DNA from: an uncultured Lachnospiraceae bacterium | GTDB taxonomy: Bacteria; Bacillota; Clostridia; Lachnospirales; Lachnospiraceae | Assembly: GCA_905236585.1 (NCBI GenBank) | Contig: CAJOQZ010000322.1 | Coordinates: 1 to 7,468 of the forward strand | Length of the DNA: 7,468 bases | Direction of reading: 5' to 3' | Shown: piece by piece, positions 1-6,436 of the stretch | Position numbering within the stretch: position 1 is the first letter of the stretch | Layout of the letters: every line of letters begins with the position of its first letter | Notes under the pieces: model-generated | The model's database searches: none | What the model saw: only the letters and a program-made list of their open reading frames with translations | Told to the model about the DNA's origin: nothing | Translations under genes and position numbers: made by a program

Positions 1-1262
1 ATCACATCCGGCTTTTCAAGACCATGCGCATCGCTTTTCGACGCATATTCGCCGTCGTTCTTCACCTCATATTCCGGCACTTCTTTTTCGTCCTCATCTG
101 CTCCGCTTTCCGACAGTTTCCATCCTTCGTTCTCCGATTTCCATTCCGGCACTCCCCGCAGAACGTCCTCCGCCCTGCCCTCTATGAACGTCACGTTTTC
201 GATGCCGTTATTGCGGGCGTTCTCCCGTGCGTCGGCGATCGCCTCCGGCACGACTTCGACGCCGTAGACATGACGCGCCTTCTTTGCAAGAAGCAGGGTC
301 ATCGTCCCAATCCCGCAGTATAAATCCCAGACCGCCTCGTCCCCTCTCGGCGCGGCATAGGAAACGGCTTTTGCATAGAGTTTTTCCGTCTGCTTCGGAT
401 TTACCTGATAAAAGGACTTCGCGGATATCTTATACTCCACGCCGTTTAGCCTGTCTCGGATCGTTTCGCTCCCCCACAGCAGATATGTCCGCTCTCCCAA
501 AATCACATTGTCTTTTCTGGTATTGACATTCACGACGACGGACGTCATGCCGCGAATCTTTCGCAGTGCCTTGACCAACTCTTCCGTCTTCGGCAGTTCC
601 TTTTTTGCCGCTACCAGACACACCATGATCTCGCCGCTTGCGAACCCATGCCGGATCAGCAGATGCCGCAGGTCGCCGCGCCCCGTTTTTTCATTGTACG
701 GCCGCACATGGTTCTTCATCATATATTGCTTTAGTATCTCGCGGATCTCGCCGTCTATCGCCGGTCCGATCTTGCAATCCTCGCACGGCACTATCCGATG
801 GCTGTGCGCGGCATAATATCCGATTACGATGTTGCCGTCCTTATCCTCCCCGACAGGGTACTGCGCCTTATTGCGGAACCGGTACGGCTCTTCCATCCCA
901 AGGATCGGTTTTGCCGCCTTAGCAAGCGTCTCCTCCGACATTCCGGCTATCCGCCGCAGCGCGTTTTTTACCTGCCTCTCCTTTTGCTCCAGCTGCTTTT
1001 CATAGGAAAGCGACTGCAGCGTGCATCCGCCGCAGACCTTCGCCTTCGGGCAGAGCGGCTTTACGCGGTACGGCGACGGCGCTTCCACGGAAATCAAACG
1101 GGCGTAACCGTATGTCTTTTTCATCTTCGTTACGCCCGCAGTAATGGTATCTCCGACTACGGCGTCTTTGACAAAAAAGGTCAGTCCGTCCTTATGTCCG
1201 ATGCCGTCGCCGTCGATGCTCATGTCTTCGATATACAGTTGAAATATTTCGTTTTTCTGCAC
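1..1262 (-). CDS. rlmD: 23S rRNA (uracil-5-)-methyltransferase, RlmD/RlmCD (RumA) family, 3' end missing
   Basis: This is the N-terminal 420 codons of an iron-sulfur, SAM-dependent methyltransferase that makes 5-methyluridine in 23S rRNA. It is read without a stop from GTG 1262 and leaves the window at base 1. Residues 5-60 look like a TRAM RNA-binding domain. C71, C77 and C80 (C-x5-C-x2-C) plus C163 match the family's [4Fe-4S] ligands; C160 is an extra cysteine. The QVNP motif is at 286-289 and the SAM-binding DLYCGIGT at 313-320, followed by GVEVVPEAI. The sequence stops just as the DPPR catalytic-loop region is expected, so the nucleophilic cysteine lies outside the window. Residues about 371-416 are a charged, acidic insertion. 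The GTG start is supported by GAGGAG five bases upstream, inside the end of the preceding HD gene. Whether it is RlmD, dual-specificity RlmCD (usual in Gram-positives) or another paralogue cannot be decided here. Confidence 0.93.
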   Translation of the reverse strand, partial: MQKNEIFQLYIEDMSIDGDGIGHKDGLTFFVKDAVVGDTITAGVTKMKKTYGYARLISVEAPSPYRVKPLCPKAKVCGGCTLQSLSYEKQLEQKERQVKNALRRIAGMSEETLAKAAKPILGMEEPYRFRNKAQYPVGEDKDGNIVIGYYAAHSHRIVPCEDCKIGPAIDGEIREILKQYMMKNHVRPYNEKTGRGDLRHLLIRHGFASGEIMVCLVAAKKELPKTEELVKALRKIRGMTSVVVNVNTRKDNVILGERTYLLWGSETIRDRLNGVEYKISAKSFYQVNPKQTEKLYAKAVSYAAPRGDEAVWDLYCGIGTMTLLLAKKARHVYGVEVVPEAIADARENARNNGIENVTFIEGRAEDVLRGVPEWKSENEGWKLSESGADEDEKEVPEYEVKNDGEYASKSDAHGLEKPDV

Positions 1263-1264
1263 GC

Positions 1265-2332
1265 TTACTCCTCAAACTTCATCTGCATCTGCTCCCCATC
1301 CGCATATTTTTCCGCGTCTTCCCCAAACTCCTCGGGCGCGGTTCTTCGGATGTTGCTGTCGATATAGCGGTTGAATCCCTGCCACTTTAAGGACGTGCTC
1401 TTGCCCTGATAAAGCGCCTCCCGCATGGTTTCCATTTTGGCGTCTATATTGTCGGCGAACGACAGGGCGATCGCCTCCGACAGCGCCGGTTTCTTCGGAG
1501 AGCCGAAGGTCAGTTCCCCATGGTGTGATAAGATGCAGTGCATCAGTTCATTCGCTTTCATCTCCGGGAAATCCGGTATCTCTTTGATTGCGTCGCGGAT
1601 CATCCACCCGCCGATCATGATATGCCCGAGCAGCTGCCCCTCGTCGGTATAATCATGTTTCGGATACGGCGACAGTTCCCTTACCTTTCCGATGTCGTGG
1701 CAGATTGCCGCCGTCATCAGCAGATCGCGGTCCAAAAACGGGTAGTTTTTAGAAAAAAAGTCGCAGACGTGCGCCACCGAAAGCGTATGCTCCAGCAGTC
1801 CGCCAACAAACCCGTGATGGACGCTTTTTGCCGCGGAGTGAAACGAAAACCTCTGCTTGAACTCCTCATCCTCACGGAAAAATTTTGCCAGCAGTTTTTG
1901 CATATACGGCGCCTTGACCGTATCAATCAGATCCAACAGTTCTTGATACATCTCCTCCGGCGTCCGCTCGCTTGCCGGTACATATTCCTTGGGATCGTAT
2001 TCTCCTGTCAACGCCCTTTTCGCCTGTCTGATATTGACCTGATTATTGTTGTTAAATATCGTCACGTCGCCCGTGATCCAGATATAATCGTTTTCCTCAA
2101 ACTCCTCAATCCCGGGCGAATCCGGCTCCCAGACTTTTCCGTCCACCGTTCCCGTTTTATCCTGCAGCGTCACCGTCTGATAGGCTTTCCCGTTCTTCGT
2201 TACCGCATTGACGATTTTTTTACAGAGATAAACCTCCTTGACCCGGTCGCCCTCCTGCAAATCCTGTATATACTGCATGCCCCGCATTCCTCCTGTCGGC
2301 AGATCAAATTCCACCAAATCTCCCAGTCGCAT
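1265..2332 (-). CDS. YhaM-like 3'-5' exoribonuclease (OB-fold plus HD domain)
   Basis: This 355-residue protein resembles Bacillus YhaM, a cytoplasmic, metal-dependent 3'-5' exoribonuclease of about 314 residues. Residues about 28-110 form an OB-fold nucleic-acid-binding domain, with conserved phrases such as LQDKTGTVDGKVW at 56-68. An HD phosphohydrolase domain follows at about 165-325. Its likely metal ligands are H172/H173, H182 (LLEHT), H212-D213 (CHDIGK), H237 (GHIMIGG), H270/H271 (LSHHGE) and D294 (ADNIDAK), so the active site looks complete. The tail from 330 is acidic and probably disordered. The start at ATG 2332 has GGGGAGG seven bases upstream; ATG 2278 (codon 19) is an alternative with its own AGGAGG and fits the usual N-terminus of the family better. 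It lies 27 bases after mutS2 and its stop is two bases before the rlmD start. The HD/OB-fold family assignment is firm; activity on RNA or DNA is inferred from YhaM. Confidence 0.93.
   Translation of the reverse strand: MRLGDLVEFDLPTGGMRGMQYIQDLQEGDRVKEVYLCKKIVNAVTKNGKAYQTVTLQDKTGTVDGKVWEPDSPGIEEFEENDYIWITGDVTIFNNNNQVNIRQAKRALTGEYDPKEYVPASERTPEEMYQELLDLIDTVKAPYMQKLLAKFFREDEEFKQRFSFHSAAKSVHHGFVGGLLEHTLSVAHVCDFFSKNYPFLDRDLLMTAAICHDIGKVRELSPYPKHDYTDEGQLLGHIMIGGWMIRDAIKEIPDFPEMKANELMHCILSHHGELTFGSPKKPALSEAIALSFADNIDAKMETMREALYQGKSTSLKWQGFNRYIDSNIRRTAPEEFGEDAEKYADGEQMQMKFEE
1268..1273 (-). promoter_or_regulatory. Shine-Dalgarno site for the rlmD GTG start, overlapping the end of the HD gene
   Basis: GAGGAG forms the last two sense codons (Glu-Glu) of the upstream HD-domain gene, immediately before its TAA. 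The GTG of the methyltransferase follows five bases later, only two bases after the TAA. This decides the GTG start over the in-frame ATG at codon 14 and suggests translational coupling of the two genes. Confidence 0.75.
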
Positions 2333-2339
2333 TCGCTTT

Positions 2340-2346
2340 CCTCCCC
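2340..2346 (-). promoter_or_regulatory. Shine-Dalgarno site supporting ATG 2332 of the HD gene
   Basis: GGGGAGG lies seven bases upstream of ATG 2332, in the 27-base gap after the mutS2 stop. It is the main argument for the longer start. A second purine-rich site, AGGAGG at 2289-2294, is ten bases before the alternative ATG 2278. Confidence 0.6.
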
Positions 2347-2359
2347 GTGAAATGCTTTT

Positions 2360-4762
2360 TTATATCTCCACTATCGTTACGCCGCTGTCTCCCTCTCCAA
2401 ACTCCGCCAGGTGATAATCCTTCACCTGACTTTGCCGCCGCAAATAGTCATGCACCGCTTTTCGCAGAACGCCGGTTCCTTTTCCGTGTACGATCCTAAG
2501 GCTGTGCAGATGCGACAGGTAGGCGTCATCCAGATATTTATCCAGCGCAGCGACCGCCTCATCCGCGGTCATGCCGAGCAGTTTCAACTCCGGCGATATC
2601 GTTGCCGCCTTCGAAAAACTTCCGCCTCCCTTGCTTCCCCGCTTCGGGAGGCGTTTTTCCTTCATTGCGGTATAGGTTTCCTCTTCGGTGATCCTTTCGA
2701 TGTCCGCCACATTGACTTTCGCGTGCATGATCCCCATCGTCACCTCAAGGTCGCCTTTCGCATTCGGCAGCGTATGTACCGTTCCTGTCGTATCCATCGA
2801 CAGCACGCGCACCGCGTCGCCGATATGCAGTTTTTTCGGATCGACCGTTTTGCGTTTTGCCTGCGGCGCTGTATTTGCGCTTGCTTTCTGCTGGGTCGTA
2901 TTTAATTTTTGTCCGATATTGCCCCGCGTCTTCTCAAGTTTTGCCATATCGGGGCTGCTCGTCCCGTATTTATTGATATTGCGGATCGCCGCGTCCGCGG
3001 CATATTTCGCGTCACGCAAAATGTTCGACGCTTTTTCATTCGCGTTGCGGATGATCTCTTCGCGTTTTTTATCTAAATTCCTGTTCTGCTCTTTTACCTT
3101 TTCCCGAAGCGCCGCGATCTCCTCTTTTTCCTTTCGAACCGCCGCCGCGTCCTCTTCCAACGCATGCCGCTTATTTTCAAGGTCAACGATCATGTTCTCA
3201 AAACTGCGGTCGTTTTCGTCCATCCGGCTTTTCGCGTCTTCTATGATCTCTTCCGGCAGTCCGAGTTTTTTCGAGATGGCAAACGCGTTGCTTTTCCCCG
3301 GTATTCCGATCAAAAGGCGGTAGGTCGGGCTTAACGTCTCAACGTCAAATTCGCAGCTTGCGTTCTCCACGCCGTCGGTAGATAAGGCGTAGAGTTTCAA
3401 CTCCGAATAGTGGGTGGTCGCCATGGTCCGCACGTTTTTCTCGCGCAGCCCGTTCAGGATCGACGTTGCGAGCGCCGCCCCCTCCGCCGGATCGGTTCCG
3501 GCGCACAACTCGTCGAACAAAACAAGAGTTGCCTTGGGGTTCTCCTTCGCGTGCGCAATGATATCCACGATATTTGTCAAATGCGACGAAAACGTCGAAA
3601 GCGACTGCTCGATGGACTGTTCATCTCCGATATCCGCATATACTTCGGTAAATATCGGCAGCGCGCTTCGGTCTTTTGCCGGAATATGCAGACCCGCCTG
3701 TCCCATCAGCGCCAACAGCCCCACCGTTTTTAACGAAACTGTCTTCCCTCCGGTGTTCGGCCCTGTAATGATCAACTGATGGAACGTCTCGCCCAAGGTG
3801 ATATCCACCGGCACGACCTTTGCCGCGTCAAGCAGCGGATGCCTCGCCCCGCGCAGAAGGATGATCCCTTCCTCGTTGAACCGCGGTGCTGCGCCGTTCA
3901 TTTCCTGCGCCAGCCTTCCTTTTGCAAAAATAAAATCCAGCACCGCAAGCATTTGATAATCCAAACGGATCGCATCCATCTCCTGCGCCACTCTTTCGGA
4001 CAGCACCGCCAAAATCCGTTCGATCTCTTCCGCTTCGTTCCGTTCCAACTGGCGTATTTCATTATTATACTGCACCACCGCCATCGGTTCAATGAAGAGC
4101 GTCGCTCCGCTGCCGGAAGCATCATGCACCATGCCCTGCACCTGCGACTTGAACTCCGCCCGCACCGGCAGACAGTACCTTCCATCCCGCATCGTAACAA
4201 CGGCATCCTGCAAATAATCACGCACCGTCGGCGAGGTTAACATCTGTGATAACTTTTCGCGAATCCTCGCATTTGTAATCTGTATCGAGCGGCGGATCGA
4301 CGCCAGCTGCGAACTCGCGTCATCTGCAATCTCCTCTTCCGATAAGATGCACCGCCGAATTTCTTCGTAAATGTGCGTAAGCGGCGCAATCTGTGAAAAA
4401 TATCCGCTAAGCACGTCGTCCGCTTCGTCATCCCTCTTCTTCGCGCCATACGCCTTGGCGCGTTTTGCCACTTCAAGGAGTCCTGCCACCTTCAAAAGTT
4501 CTGCCGTGCTAAGACTCACGCCGATCTCCAACTGCTTAGCATATTCTTCGACATCTGTTATTCCGGCAAACGAAAACGTCCCGTTCTTAAAGAGCCGGGA
4601 GAGTGCCGCAGCCGTTTCTTTTTGCGCGAATACCACCGCGGAGCGGTCCGTCCGGGGCATAAGAGCATGCGCCTGTTTCTTCCCCGCTTCCGACGTGCAA
4701 TGTTCGCTCAGCCGTTCGATGATCTTGTCATATTCTAATGTGTGTAATACCTTTTTGTTCAT
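2360..4762 (-). CDS. mutS2: MutS2-family ATPase with C-terminal Smr domain
   Basis: This 800-residue protein has the size and layout of MutS2 (785 residues in Bacillus subtilis). Family members act on branched DNA to limit recombination; the Bacillus protein is also reported to recognise collided ribosomes and separate their subunits. Residues 1-290 are the core and clamp region. The ATPase carries Walker A GPNTGGKT (334-341), STFSSHL (389-395), Walker B LVLFDELCAGTDP (D417, E418) and ATTHYSEL (448-455). Residues about 520-600 are a charged coiled coil, 643-690 a KOW-like segment and 724-800 the Smr domain. The Smr HGKGTG (759-764) is present, but the LDLR motif is replaced by LKLLG (726-730). 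It lacks the mismatch-recognition domain of MutS. I chose ATG 4762 because MNKKVLHTLEYDKI matches the family N-terminus; a GTG at 4801 extends the frame but falls in a hairpin. The SD is poor (AAGG, two bases from the ATG). Confidence 0.95.
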   Translation of the reverse strand: MNKKVLHTLEYDKIIERLSEHCTSEAGKKQAHALMPRTDRSAVVFAQKETAAALSRLFKNGTFSFAGITDVEEYAKQLEIGVSLSTAELLKVAGLLEVAKRAKAYGAKKRDDEADDVLSGYFSQIAPLTHIYEEIRRCILSEEEIADDASSQLASIRRSIQITNARIREKLSQMLTSPTVRDYLQDAVVTMRDGRYCLPVRAEFKSQVQGMVHDASGSGATLFIEPMAVVQYNNEIRQLERNEAEEIERILAVLSERVAQEMDAIRLDYQMLAVLDFIFAKGRLAQEMNGAAPRFNEEGIILLRGARHPLLDAAKVVPVDITLGETFHQLIITGPNTGGKTVSLKTVGLLALMGQAGLHIPAKDRSALPIFTEVYADIGDEQSIEQSLSTFSSHLTNIVDIIAHAKENPKATLVLFDELCAGTDPAEGAALATSILNGLREKNVRTMATTHYSELKLYALSTDGVENASCEFDVETLSPTYRLLIGIPGKSNAFAISKKLGLPEEIIEDAKSRMDENDRSFENMIVDLENKRHALEEDAAAVRKEKEEIAALREKVKEQNRNLDKKREEIIRNANEKASNILRDAKYAADAAIRNINKYGTSSPDMAKLEKTRGNIGQKLNTTQQKASANTAPQAKRKTVDPKKLHIGDAVRVLSMDTTGTVHTLPNAKGDLEVTMGIMHAKVNVADIERITEEETYTAMKEKRLPKRGSKGGGSFSKAATISPELKLLGMTADEAVAALDKYLDDAYLSHLHSLRIVHGKGTGVLRKAVHDYLRRQSQVKDYHLAEFGEGDSGVTIVEI

Positions 4763-4780
4763 TGCCTTATGATACAGCAA

Positions 4781-4806
4781 ATCCCGTGCCGAAAAAAGCA
4801 CGGGAT
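4781..4806. terminator. 9-bp inverted repeat between rplQ and mutS2; weak terminator or leader hairpin
   Basis: ATCCCGTGC (4781-4789) and GCACGGGAT (4798-4806) are perfect complements separated by an 8-base loop. Read on the minus strand, the loop contains six U residues, but the tail after the stem (UUGCUGU) is a poor U-tract. On the plus strand the tail is CAUUUUAAU. It sits just after the ribosomal-protein operon and 18 bases before the mutS2 ATG. It could be a leaky terminator of the alpha operon, an attenuator, or a hairpin affecting mutS2 translation. The inverted repeat is seen directly; the role is inferred. Confidence 0.4.
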
Positions 4807-4813
4807 CATTTTA

Positions 4814-4834
4814 ATCTAATAAACTCATCTAATA
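4814..4834. repeat. Pair of 8-bp direct repeats in the rplQ-mutS2 spacer
   Basis: TATTAGAT (minus-strand reading) occurs at 4827-4834 and again at 4814-4821, a 13-base period, in the AT-rich half of the 86-base spacer. It could be chance in AT-rich DNA or a small operator or promoter element. No convincing -35/-10 pair accompanies it: TAAAAT at 4808-4813 could serve as a -10, but the bases 16 to 18 upstream do not resemble TTGACA. Confidence 0.3.
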
Positions 4835-4848
4835 TGCTCGTAATGCGC

Positions 4849-5373
4849 TCACACCAGTTCAAGCACTACTTCCAGTGCCCCATCGCCTTTGCGCTGTCCG
4901 ATCTTAATGATGCGGCTGAATCCACCGTTCCGTCCCGCATACTTCGGTCCGAGTTCATCAAAGAGTTTTGCCACCATGTCAACTTTCTTCGTGTCGCGCT
5001 TCTTGTCGCCGACCTCTACGACCGGATATAGTACCTTAAGCATCTGACGGCGTGCATGCAGCCGGCTCGGCAGATCCTTTTTGATCTCCCTGTCAACGGT
5101 ATCGTAAACGGTAACCTTATGTCCGTCCACAACTTCCTTAACTCGCTTGCCGTCTTTATCCTTGCGTGCCACCTTCGCCTGTACGGTCACTTTTTCGAAG
5201 TTGTCCTTCTCTTTGATCGCTAACGCGATAAGCCCTTCCGCAATCTTCTTAACTTCTTTTGCCTTTGCTTCGGTGGTAATGATCCGTCCGTGATAAAGCA
5301 GATTCGTTACCTGATTGCGCAAAAGCGCTTTTCTCTGAGAAGATGTTCTGCTTAACTTTCTGTACTTAGCCAT
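4849..5373 (-). CDS. rplQ: 50S ribosomal protein L17, with a long internal insertion
   Basis: L17 is a 23S rRNA-binding protein near the exit-tunnel side of the large subunit. The N-terminus (MAKYRKLSRTSSQRKALLRN) and the C-terminus (NGGFSRIIKIGQRKGDGA, about 149-166, then the terminal ELV) are typical. At 174 residues it is much longer than Bacillus L17 (120) or E. coli L17 (about 127). The extra length is mostly one lysine- and valine-rich insertion at about 55-102, between the helix ending LIALAIK and the conserved LHARRQ (105-110); it is in frame and keeps the ribosomal-protein style of composition. ATG 5373 has AAAGGA about seven bases upstream. It is the last gene of the alpha operon, 53 bases after rpoA. 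The identity is certain; the insertion resembles what I recall of Lachnospiraceae L17 proteins. Confidence 0.97.
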   Translation of the reverse strand: MAKYRKLSRTSSQRKALLRNQVTNLLYHGRIITTEAKAKEVKKIAEGLIALAIKEKDNFEKVTVQAKVARKDKDGKRVKEVVDGHKVTVYDTVDREIKKDLPSRLHARRQMLKVLYPVVEVGDKKRDTKKVDMVAKLFDELGPKYAGRNGGFSRIIKIGQRKGDGALEVVLELV

Positions 5374-5426
5374 TGTTCTTTCCTTTCCCGCGCTCTTCGG
5401 TCTTACCGGAATATTTTCGGACTCCT

Positions 5427-6386
5427 TTAGTCGTCTTCGTTGCGAAGAGACAAGCCCAGTTCGTTTAATTTCTCAAGGACTTCATCCAAAGACTTCCGTC
5501 CTAAGTTCCGAACCTTCATCATCTCGTCCTGCGTCTTGTCGCACAACTCCTTAACCGTACCGATCCCGGCACGCTTTAAGCAGTTATAAGAACGAACTGA
5601 CAGTTCAAGTTCTTCTATCGGCATTTCACCGACTTTATCCTTATCCTCCGACTGGGATTCATTCATAATCTGAATGTCATCCGCCGCATCCGATAAGTTG
5701 ATAAATAAATTCAGATGCTCATTCAGAACTTTTGCCGCAAGGCTGACCGCCTCGTCCGGTCCGAGCGCCCCGTTCGTATATACGTCAAGGGTCAACTTGT
5801 CAAAGTCCGTGACCTGTCCGACACGCGTGTCCTCTACCTTCATGTTCACGCGCTCAATCGGCGTATAAATCGAATCAATCGGTATCACGCCGATCGGCGT
5901 ATCGTCCGTCTTGTTCTTGTCGGCGCTGACATAGCCGCGTCCGTTCGTCACGGTCAGTTCCATGATGAGTTTGCAGTCCGCCCCTCCGTTCAGATTCGCG
6001 ATCACCAAATCCGGATTCATCACTTCGATATCGGGGTCAAACTTGATATCGCTCGCATGAACGACGCCCTCGCCTTCATATTCGAGATACGCCGTCTTCG
6101 GCTCATCCGTCTTGGAATTGTTGCGAAGCGCGAGTTCCTTGATGTTCATGACGATTTCCGTCACATCTTCTTTAATCCCCGGAATGGATGAGAACTCATG
6201 CAAAACCCCGTCGATTTTAATTTGGCTGACTGCCGTTCCCGGTAAGGTGGAAAGCATGATCCGACGAAGGGAATTACCGAGCGTCGTACCATAACCGCGC
6301 TCCAACGGTTCGACTACAAAACTGCCAAATTTCTTGTCTTCCGACATTTCAGCGATTTCAATGTTTGGTTTTTCAAAATCGAACAC
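5427..6386 (-). CDS. rpoA: DNA-directed RNA polymerase subunit alpha
   Basis: Alpha dimerises to nucleate assembly of RNA polymerase and contacts UP-elements and activators. The 319 residues match the usual length. The N-terminal dimerisation domain (about 1-230) includes GYGTTLGNSLRRIMLSTLPG (31-50) and IGVIPIDSIYTPIERV (165-180). An acidic linker (about 240-255) leads to the C-terminal domain. There the DNA-contact residues align with E. coli numbering without offset: R265, N268 and C269 in VRSYNCLKRAGI, and G296, K298 and S299 in LGRKSL. The start is GTG 6386, supported by AAGGAGGT seven bases upstream. The 50-base gap after rpsD also holds a candidate internal promoter. No unusual residues were noticed. 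Confidence 0.98.
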   Translation of the reverse strand: MFDFEKPNIEIAEMSEDKKFGSFVVEPLERGYGTTLGNSLRRIMLSTLPGTAVSQIKIDGVLHEFSSIPGIKEDVTEIVMNIKELALRNNSKTDEPKTAYLEYEGEGVVHASDIKFDPDIEVMNPDLVIANLNGGADCKLIMELTVTNGRGYVSADKNKTDDTPIGVIPIDSIYTPIERVNMKVEDTRVGQVTDFDKLTLDVYTNGALGPDEAVSLAAKVLNEHLNLFINLSDAADDIQIMNESQSEDKDKVGEMPIEELELSVRSYNCLKRAGIGTVKELCDKTQDEMMKVRNLGRKSLDEVLEKLNELGLSLRNEDD

Positions 6387-6393
6387 TCTGCTG

Positions 6394-6401
6394 ACCTCCT
6401 T
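6394..6401 (-). promoter_or_regulatory. Strong Shine-Dalgarno site fixing the rpoA GTG start
   Basis: AAGGAGGT, an eight-base complement to the 16S rRNA 3' end, lies seven bases before GTG 6386. It supports GTG as the initiation codon, where the family usually has ATG. Confidence 0.8.
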
Positions 6402-6403
6402 AT

Positions 6404-6432
6404 ATTATGTAATCAGCATGAAGTCAAGTCAA
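6404..6432 (-). promoter_or_regulatory. Candidate sigma-A promoter in the rpsD-rpoA gap
   Basis: On the minus strand TTGACT (6427-6432, five of six matches to TTGACA) is followed after exactly 17 bases by CATAAT (6404-6409, five of six matches to TATAAT). There is no TG extension before the -10. Transcription would begin near 6397, within or just before the rpoA Shine-Dalgarno site, giving a very short leader. If active it would let rpoA-rplQ, and possibly mutS2 onward, be made independently of the upstream ribosomal-protein genes. The prediction rests on consensus match only. Confidence 0.45.
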
Positions 6433-6436
6433 ATCC

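Noticed and set aside
1..1262. Possible frameshifted or broken methyltransferase at the left edge
   Set aside because: Reading the minus strand by hand gives 420 uninterrupted codons with all expected motifs in order. The gene is simply cut by the window edge.
798..1367. Plus-strand open frame of 189 codons
   Set aside because: It lies wholly opposite the methyltransferase and the end of the HD gene, both of which have clear family motifs. Its product is Arg/Leu-rich with no recognisable domain, as expected of an antisense shadow.
1538..2350. Plus-strand open frame of 270 codons
   Set aside because: It is antisense to the HD exoribonuclease throughout. The composition is rich in Arg, His and Ile with no family motif, and it is explained by the codon bias of the real gene.
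2688..3323. Plus-strand open frame of 211 codons, Ser/Phe-rich
   Set aside because: It is opposite the MutS2 coiled-coil and KOW region. The Ser/Phe-rich product is the mirror of Glu/Lys/Arg-rich coiled-coil codons.
4763..4801. N-terminal extension of MutS2 from GTG 4801
   Set aside because: The extra 13 codons run through the inverted repeat, have no Shine-Dalgarno site and lie before the family's conserved N-terminus at ATG 4762.
5374..5426. Possible terminator or promoter in the rpoA-rplQ gap
   Set aside because: The 53 bases show only the rplQ Shine-Dalgarno site, with no stable stem, U-tract or -35/-10 pair.
5715..6191. Plus-strand open frame of 158 codons
   Set aside because: It is antisense to rpoA, which is unambiguous, and has no start signal or motif of its own.
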